Shown in pieces: positions 59,493 to 64,000 of a stretch of DNA of 64,000 nucleotides. Made by a program: the position numbers and the translations under genes. Below the pieces are notes generated by a model. That model did no database searches. It saw only the letters and a list, made by a program, of their open reading frames with translations, and had not been told where the DNA came from. Source of the DNA: Acinetobacter sp. C26M (lineage in GTDB: Bacteria > Pseudomonadota > Gammaproteobacteria > Pseudomonadales > Moraxellaceae); NCBI RefSeq assembly GCF_023702675.1, contig NZ_CP098478.1, forward strand, positions 1,302,001 through 1,366,000. The letters are read 5' to 3'. The first letter of the stretch is position 1. The number at the start of each line of letters is the position of its first letter.

Positions 59493-59954
59493 TTATGCCG
59501 ATTGTAATGCTTTTAAGTCTTCAAGCACTTGCTCAGCATGTCCTGCAGCTTTGACTTTACGATAGCTTTTCACCAACTGTTTATTATGGAAAATAAAAGT
59601 TGAGCGCTCAATGCCCATCACCTGTTTGCCATACATATTTTTTTCTTTAATCACATCGAAATGCTTGCACAGTACTTCTTCTTTGTCACTGATTAGATCA
59701 ATTGTCAGCGCTTGTTTTTCAGTAAAGTTCTGATGTGTTTTAACTGAATCGCGTGATACACCAATAATTTGACAGTTTAATGCATCAAATTGATCTTTTA
59801 AGCAAGAAAAACCTACCGCCTGAGTAGTACAACCAGGAGTTGAATCTTTTGGATAGAAATAAAGCACCAACCATTCACTGCTAGTCTCAGCCAGATTGAT
59901 TTCACCTTGTGTGGTTGGGAAAGTGTGATTCGGTAATTGAATATTCTCAGACAT
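59493..59954 (-). CDS. bcp: Thioredoxin-dependent peroxiredoxin (Bcp/PrxQ family)
   Basis: A cytoplasmic peroxidase of 153 residues that reduces H2O2 and organic peroxides with thioredoxin. The peroxidatic Cys42 stands in DSTPGCTTQAVGF, with the family segments YFYPKDSTPGC, IIGVSRDSVKTHQNF and IERSTFIF. In E. coli Bcp a resolving cysteine sits five residues after the peroxidatic one; here that position is Val47, and the nearest other cysteine is Cys51. It may act as a one-cysteine type or use Cys51. Confidence 0.9.
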   Translation of the reverse strand: MSENIQLPNHTFPTTQGEINLAETSSEWLVLYFYPKDSTPGCTTQAVGFSCLKDQFDALNCQIIGVSRDSVKTHQNFTEKQALTIDLISDKEEVLCKHFDVIKEKNMYGKQVMGIERSTFIFHNKQLVKSYRKVKAAGHAEQVLEDLKALQSA

Positions 59955-59973
59955 TGTTCATCCTTCGATAAAA

Positions 59974-60681
59974 TTAATTTTGTTCAAACTCAAGCGGTAA
60001 AAAAGCATATTCCTCATGATAAACAATATCGCCACGACGTACAGGAATAGCTTTGTTAAAAATTGGTCCATCAATCACAGTGGTGTGGAATTCTCCACCT
60101 TCACCACATGGGTCAATGCCACGATTTTCTAATTCTTGGATATAGTCTAGGGTTAAAATTTTACCCAGATCCTCAGCTTGCATACCAAGCTTTAGGTTGA
60201 CTGTCACAATGACACTTTTGAATCCCAGATTAATAAATTCTTCGACCACTTCACGGTGGGGGCGTAACCAAAGTGGCATGCCCAATTTTAGTCCCACTTG
60301 CTGAGTCACTTGATCATGCCAACAGCCATGTTCAGGCATATCTAGATCACCTGTTACCAGTACTTCAGCACCTTGTAGTTTGGCTTGATTGAGTAGCGCA
60401 ATAAACTTTGTTTCATAATCAGCCCAACTCGATGACGTCATATACACAGGTAAACCAATTGAATCTGCTTGTGCACGGATAATATCCAGCGGCATCGCGT
60501 GTGACCGAGAACGTTGACCCTGTTCTTCCAGCATCACAATCAGCCCGATCACAGTACCTGTCTGCATAGCATGGTATAAGGCGAGGGAACTGTCTTTGCC
60601 ACCACTAAAAGAGACGATTGATCGCCTTTGATCCGCATTGGTTTTCCATTGGTCTTGCATGGTGTTATTCAACTTATTCAT
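59974..60681 (-). CDS. Diphthine-ammonia-ligase-like PP-loop ATP pyrophosphatase
   Basis: A 235-residue member of the Dph6/MJ0570 family of PP-loop ATP pyrophosphatases. The PP-loop reads FSGGKDSSLALY, and the family end block is GIDPCGEGGEFHTTVIDGP. Eukaryal relatives amidate diphthine on elongation factor 2, a modification bacteria lack, so the bacterial substrate is unknown; an amidation or thiolation type reaction with adenylated substrate is plausible. A second ATG seven codons in is also possible. It lies after a terminator from the queE-queC-hypothetical run on the same strand. Confidence 0.82.
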   Translation of the reverse strand: MNKLNNTMQDQWKTNADQRRSIVSFSGGKDSSLALYHAMQTGTVIGLIVMLEEQGQRSRSHAMPLDIIRAQADSIGLPVYMTSSSWADYETKFIALLNQAKLQGAEVLVTGDLDMPEHGCWHDQVTQQVGLKLGMPLWLRPHREVVEEFINLGFKSVIVTVNLKLGMQAEDLGKILTLDYIQELENRGIDPCGEGGEFHTTVIDGPIFNKAIPVRRGDIVYHEEYAFLPLEFEQN

Positions 60682-60707
60682 GATAAAAAGATTTTAACAA
60701 ACCCTAT

Positions 60708-60738
60708 AAAAAAGCCTGCATAAATGCAGGCTTTGTTC
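60708..60738 (-). terminator. Intrinsic terminator after the small secreted protein gene
   Basis: AAAGCCTGCA (60711-60720) and TGCAGGCTTT (60725-60734) make a ten-pair stem with a four-base loop; on the minus strand it is followed by TTTTATAGGG. Confidence 0.85.
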
Positions 60739-60752
60739 TGAGCAAGACAAGC

Positions 60753-61175
60753 TTATTTTTTTGGCGCTTGTTGCTGCTGTTGAGCAGCTTTCATTGCTTC
60801 TTCAGTTAGCTTTTCAAGCTTAGTTACAAGCGGTGCACCTAGGCAAGCTTGTAAGTCTTTATTTTGCTGTTGTACAAAACCTAAAGAACTTGGGCTTTTC
60901 TTCGCGTTGATTGCGCTCTGGATTTCCCATTTTTGCGCTTCAGTTACTTTACCTTGTGCATCAATTTGGCATCCACAGAACTTACTTACTTCTGCCGCTG
61001 TTAATTTGCCGCCTTTCGCAGTTTGGTCTTTACATACATTGACCAACGCTGCTTTTACATTGGTACTTTTATACGCAGTTTGTAATGGATTATCAGCTGC
61101 GTGAGTTGCTGTTGCAAATAATGCAGCAGCTGACATCATTGTAGAAAGAATAAGATTTGATTTAGAAAACTTCAT
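60753..61175 (-). CDS. Small secreted protein of unknown function
   Basis: A 140-residue exported protein with a clear Sec signal peptide (MKFSKSNLILSTMMSAAALFATATHAADNP; cut after HAA). The mature protein has four cysteines (VNVCKDQ, KFCGCQ, LQACLG), the pattern of a small disulfide-bonded periplasmic domain, and a Gln-rich C-terminal tail. I do not recognise the family. It follows queC on the same strand after 31 bases. Confidence 0.75.
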   Translation of the reverse strand: MKFSKSNLILSTMMSAAALFATATHAADNPLQTAYKSTNVKAALVNVCKDQTAKGGKLTAAEVSKFCGCQIDAQGKVTEAQKWEIQSAINAKKSPSSLGFVQQQNKDLQACLGAPLVTKLEKLTEEAMKAAQQQQQAPKK

Positions 61176-61206
61176 ATAATGTACCTAATTTTTTACCCTA
61201 TATCGG

Positions 61207-61887
61207 TTATTCAGCGTAACGCGTTGGATCCGCAATACCTGCTTCGATAAAACCTTGTTGACGTAAACGACAGCTGTCGCATTTGCCACATGCACGTCCT
61301 TGAGCATCTGCCTGATAGCAGGATACCGTTTGACTATAGTCTACGCCATGTTCAATACCTAAGCGTATAATATTCGCTTTGGATAAATGTAACAGAGGTG
61401 TTTCAATTTTAAGGGGTTTTCCTTCAACGCCAGCTTTTGTTGCAAGACGAGCCAAATTGGCAAAAGCGTCAATAAATTCAGGACGACAGTCTGGATACCC
61501 TGAATAATCAACAGCATTGACTCCAATGACAATGGCTTCAGCGTCAAAAACTTCTGCTGCTGCAAGGGCATAAGACAAGAAAATTGTGTTACGTGCTGGA
61601 ACATAAGTTACAGGAATGCCTTCTTGTAATTGTTCTGGGACTTCAATGTTATGATCTGTAAGCGCTGAACCGCCTAAATTGCCTAAATCAATATTAATGA
61701 CACGATGTTCAACACCTGCACGTTGTGCAAGCGCCTTTGCTGCATCAAGCTCAGTCGTCGAACGTTGACCGTACATAAAACTTAAAGCAATACATTCATA
61801 GTTTGCTTGTGCCCAGGCAAGACACGTTGTTGAGTCTAAGCCACCAGACAATAATACGATGGCACGAGAACGCATATTATTTTCCAT
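61207..61887 (-). CDS. queC: 7-cyano-7-deazaguanine synthase QueC
   Basis: QueC turns 7-carboxy-7-deazaguanine into preQ0 with ammonia and ATP in queuosine synthesis. The 226 residues show the PP-loop [29 protein letters not shown], and the C-terminal zinc cysteines in [18 protein letters not shown]. Start codon could also be the ATG four codons later. It follows queE on the same strand; queD and queF are not in the window. Confidence 0.97.
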   Translation of the reverse strand: MENNMRSRAIVLLSGGLDSTTCLAWAQANYECIALSFMYGQRSTTELDAAKALAQRAGVEHRVINIDLGNLGGSALTDHNIEVPEQLQEGIPVTYVPARNTIFLSYALAAAEVFDAEAIVIGVNAVDYSGYPDCRPEFIDAFANLARLATKAGVEGKPLKIETPLLHLSKANIIRLGIEHGVDYSQTVSCYQADAQGRACGKCDSCRLRQQGFIEAGIADPTRYAE

Positions 61888-61951
61888 GATTCAACCTAAA
61901 AATAAATTTGAAAAAGCCGATCGATGTTGCAGAACGGTCTTTGTGAGCTTT

Positions 61952-62662
61952 TTAACGACCAGATTCATCATTCCATAACAGCTTATGTAACTGTAGTTGG
62001 AAACGAACAGGGAGATGGTCTTCTAAAATCCATTGAGCTAAGTCACGCGCCAAAGCAGGCAGGGCGACAGCACCTTTTTCAATTGCAAAAGCAGGTGAGA
62101 ACCATACAGTACTCACTTTATCTTGCAACTGGAATTGTTCAAGTTGTTGTTTAGACCACTCATAATCCGCACGATTACAAATCACAAATTTAATCTGATC
62201 ATGGGGTGTTAAATAGTCAAGATTACTGTATAGATTTCGATGATCTTCTTTAGAGGTCGGTGTTTTTAAATCAAGCACTTTAGAAACACGTGGGTCGACT
62301 TTAGACACATCTAAGGCGCCACTGGTTTCTAGGGAAACTTCAAACCCGAGGTCACACAGACGCTGTAATAAAATCAGGCAATTTGGCTGAGCAAGCGGCT
62401 CGCCGCCAGTGACACAAATATAGGGGGTTTTATGCTGACTTGCAGTTTCGATAATGTGTTCAAGCGATAAACGCTCACCGCCTTCAAAAGAGTAGGTGGT
62501 ATCGCAATAACTACAGCGTAAAGGGCAACCTGTTAAACGAATAAAAACAGTCGGTAGACCAAACGTATTCGCTTCGCCTTGCAAAGAGTAAAAGATCTCC
62601 GTGATGCGCAAACCAGCCGCAGGATCAGAGACAGGAATTGCAGAAGAACGTAAGGAAGCCAT
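61952..62662 (-). CDS. queE: 7-carboxy-7-deazaguanine synthase QueE
   Basis: QueE is a radical SAM enzyme that makes 7-carboxy-7-deazaguanine from carboxytetrahydropterin. The iron-sulfur cysteines lie in GCPLRCSYCDTTY (CxxxCxxC), the SAM-binding part in VTGGEPLAQ, and the family start reads ITEIFYSLQGEANTFGLPTVFIRLTGC. The 236-residue length is usual. Upstream of queC by 64 bases on the same strand. Confidence 0.96.
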   Translation of the reverse strand: MASLRSSAIPVSDPAAGLRITEIFYSLQGEANTFGLPTVFIRLTGCPLRCSYCDTTYSFEGGERLSLEHIIETASQHKTPYICVTGGEPLAQPNCLILLQRLCDLGFEVSLETSGALDVSKVDPRVSKVLDLKTPTSKEDHRNLYSNLDYLTPHDQIKFVICNRADYEWSKQQLEQFQLQDKVSTVWFSPAFAIEKGAVALPALARDLAQWILEDHLPVRFQLQLHKLLWNDESGR

Positions 62663-62705
62663 AAACAGTTACCACAAACAGGTGCTACACAAGCAGCATG
62701 CTACA

Positions 62706-62746
62706 TAAAAAACAAAATCTCTACGACCATGACTGATCGTAGAGAC
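62706..62746 (-). terminator. Intrinsic terminator after dapD
   Basis: TCTCTACGA (62718-62726) and TCGTAGAGA (62737-62745) form a nine-pair stem with a ten-base loop; read on the minus strand it is followed by TTTTGTTTTTTA. It separates dapD from queE. Confidence 0.8.
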
Positions 62747-62781
62747 AGGGAACGATCAAGTTCCGCAATAAATATTAGAAA

Positions 62782-63603
62782 TTAGTCAGCGCGTAATAAA
62801 TCGTTTAGGCTAGTTTTTGCACGTGTTTTTGCATCAACTTTTTTCACGATGATAGCAGCGTAAAGGCTATAAGTACCGCATTTAGATGGAAGGCTACCCG
62901 CAACAACCACAGAACCTGCTGGAACGCGACCGTAGTGAACTTCACCAGTTTCACGATCAAAGATCTTAGTTGATTGACCAATGAAAACACCCATTGAGAT
63001 TACAGAACCTTCTTCAACAATCACGCCTTCAACGATTTCAGAACGTGCACCGATGAAGCAGTTATCTTCAATAATCGTCGGGTTTGCTTGTAATGGCTCT
63101 AAAACACCACCGATCCCAACACCACCAGATAAGTGAACATTTTTGCCGATTTGTGCACATGAACCTACAGTTGCCCATGTATCAACCATTGTACCTTCAT
63201 CTACATAGGCACCAATGTTGACATATGAAGGCATTAAAATCACATTCTTCGCTTGGAAACTACCACGACGAGCTACAGCTGGCGGTACAACACGTACACC
63301 CGCAGCTTTGAATTGTTCTTCAGTCCAACTTGCGTATTTAGTATCTACTTTGTCATAGAAACGAAGATCACAAGCTTCGATTGGCTTGTTGTCATTGAGT
63401 TTGAATGAAAGTAAAACTGCCTTTTTTAACCATTGGTGAACAACCCATTCACCATCGATTTTTTCCGCAACACGAAGTGTGCCGTTGTCTAAAGCAGTCA
63501 ATGCTTCTTCTACAGCTTGGCGAATTTCTGTTGGGCAGTCCGTTGCGCTATAGTTGGCACGGTCTTCAAATGCTTGCTCAATGATTGTAGAAAGCTGAGA
63601 CAT
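62782..63603 (-). CDS. dapD: Tetrahydrodipicolinate N-succinyltransferase
   Basis: DapD succinylates tetrahydrodipicolinate in the succinylase branch of diaminopimelate synthesis. The 273-residue protein has an N-terminal helical domain (to about residue 100) and a left-handed beta-helix seen as hexapeptide repeats ([61 protein letters not shown]). Single gene unit with its own terminator, the third DAP-pathway gene in this window after lysA and dapF. Confidence 0.97.
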   Translation of the reverse strand: MSQLSTIIEQAFEDRANYSATDCPTEIRQAVEEALTALDNGTLRVAEKIDGEWVVHQWLKKAVLLSFKLNDNKPIEACDLRFYDKVDTKYASWTEEQFKAAGVRVVPPAVARRGSFQAKNVILMPSYVNIGAYVDEGTMVDTWATVGSCAQIGKNVHLSGGVGIGGVLEPLQANPTIIEDNCFIGARSEIVEGVIVEEGSVISMGVFIGQSTKIFDRETGEVHYGRVPAGSVVVAGSLPSKCGTYSLYAAIIVKKVDAKTRAKTSLNDLLRAD

Positions 63604-63899
63604 GATCTTCGTTCTTCCAAAAAAATTTTCAAGATTTTACACTAATTTTCGGTAAGAATCTTTGAAAAAAGTAGTTACAATATATTGTTTTAAATTTGCG
63701 CAACAAAACTGTAATAAAAATGGAGTTCATTGTTTTTTATCTATAATTTGCAAATACATAATTCATTCGAATTTGTATCAAAAAATAACAAAAAGTAATC
63801 AGTTTCTGTATAAAAAGTTAGCGATCATTCTTTTATGCTTATTCCACAAGCAACAATTATATATTTATTTAAATAAAAGCGTTTTGTGAGGAGACTTCA
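63604..63899. other. Divergent intergenic region between dapD and the CarO-like gene
   Basis: About 296 bases, extremely AT-rich, between divergent starts. It should hold the dapD promoter and a probably strong promoter and leader of the outer-membrane protein gene. A 75-codon open frame at 63662-63889 has no ribosome site or coding character and is not called. No clear palindrome stands out. Confidence 0.4.
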
Positions 63900-64000
63900 A
63901 TGAAAGCTTTGCGTGTTATGTTAGCAGCAGGTGCTTTAACAGCGATTGCAGGTACTGCATTTGCAGCAGATGAGCAAGTTGTGAAGGAATCAGTTTATGC
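63900..64000 (+). CDS. CarO-like outer membrane protein, N-terminal fragment
   Basis: The gene starts with ATG at 63900 behind GAGGAG and runs off the window after 33 codons. The visible part is a signal peptide MKALRVMLAAGALTAIAGTAFA, cut before ADEQVVKESVYA. This start resembles that of CarO, the Acinetobacter outer-membrane channel linked to carbapenem susceptibility and ornithine uptake (which begins MKVLRVL...ADEAVVHDSYAF, from memory). The match is over a short stretch of signal peptide and mature start, so it is a guess worth testing on the adjoining sequence. Confidence 0.5.
   Translation, partial: MKALRVMLAAGALTAIAGTAFAADEQVVKESVY

Noticed and set aside
63662..63889. A 75-codon open frame upstream of the CarO-like gene
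   Set aside because: Very AT-rich, no ribosome site, composition typical of non-coding leader sequence, and it overlaps the expected promoter region.

Overview
The window is a piece of an Acinetobacter chromosome, probably not far from the A. baumannii/A. junii type of gene content. The evidence is a low G+C base composition with the gene order lptM-lysA-dapF...xerC, an Acinetobacter-style three-gene ECF sigma operon, a pair of CSLREA / GlyGly-CTERM 'rhombotarget' proteins, a GyrA with an acidic insert, and a final truncated gene whose start resembles CarO. I see no insertion sequences, prophage, CRISPR array, tRNA or rRNA; this is mostly core chromosome with a few lineage-specific islets.

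Region by region. 1-4.4 kb: tail of an amino-acid permease, then lptM-lysA-dapF (lysine / diaminopimelate), a LysE-type exporter on the other strand, and xerC. 4.8-10.1 kb: etfB-etfA (electron transfer flavoprotein), an unknown AT-rich gene, and gyrA. 10.2-15.1 kb: a leftward tolC-like / hlyD-like / two ABC-2 permease export operon with no ATPase gene in it. 15.4-19.9 kb: serC, an unknown gene with a newly found 47-codon membrane peptide gene downstream, a UPF0178 gene, an EamA transporter and a PilZ-type c-di-GMP protein. 19.9-25.3 kb: a single LolC/E-type permease with LolD (lipoprotein release), comEC (DNA uptake) and a lipid A-type acyltransferase. 25.4-31.2 kb: sppA-like peptidase, an alpha/beta hydrolase, purMN, perM-like and hda.

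31.3-37.0 kb is the most distinctive part: two overlapping genes for surface beta-helix proteins with GlyGly-CTERM tails (rhombosortase plus type II secretion substrates), facing a sigma factor / membrane anti-sigma / DUF3106 operon. 37.1-44.3 kb: an RNA methyltransferase, fbp, a small soluble protein, and the complete ybgC-tolQ-tolR-tolA-tolB-pal envelope operon, with strongly repetitive tolA and a conspicuous hairpin between tolA and tolB. 44.5-49.2 kb: a lipoprotein, dgt-ruvA-ruvB and a DUF4442 protein. 49.5-57.7 kb: purL, a Bcr/CflA efflux pump, a NUDIX hydrolase with a coupled small membrane protein, a NIF3-like protein, glycerate kinase and enoyl-CoA hydratase. 57.8-64 kb: NMN adenylyltransferase, a VOC protein, a CAP-domain lipoprotein, peroxiredoxin, a diphthine-ammonia-ligase-like PP-loop enzyme, queE-queC (queuosine precursor), dapD, and the start of a CarO-like outer-membrane protein.

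Common themes are envelope biogenesis (lptM, lol, lpx-type acyltransferase, tol-pal), lysine/DAP synthesis (lysA, dapF, dapD), purine synthesis (purL, purM, purN) and DNA maintenance (gyrA, xerC, hda, ruvAB, dgt). Many transcription units end in clear intrinsic terminators, several of them shared by convergent genes.
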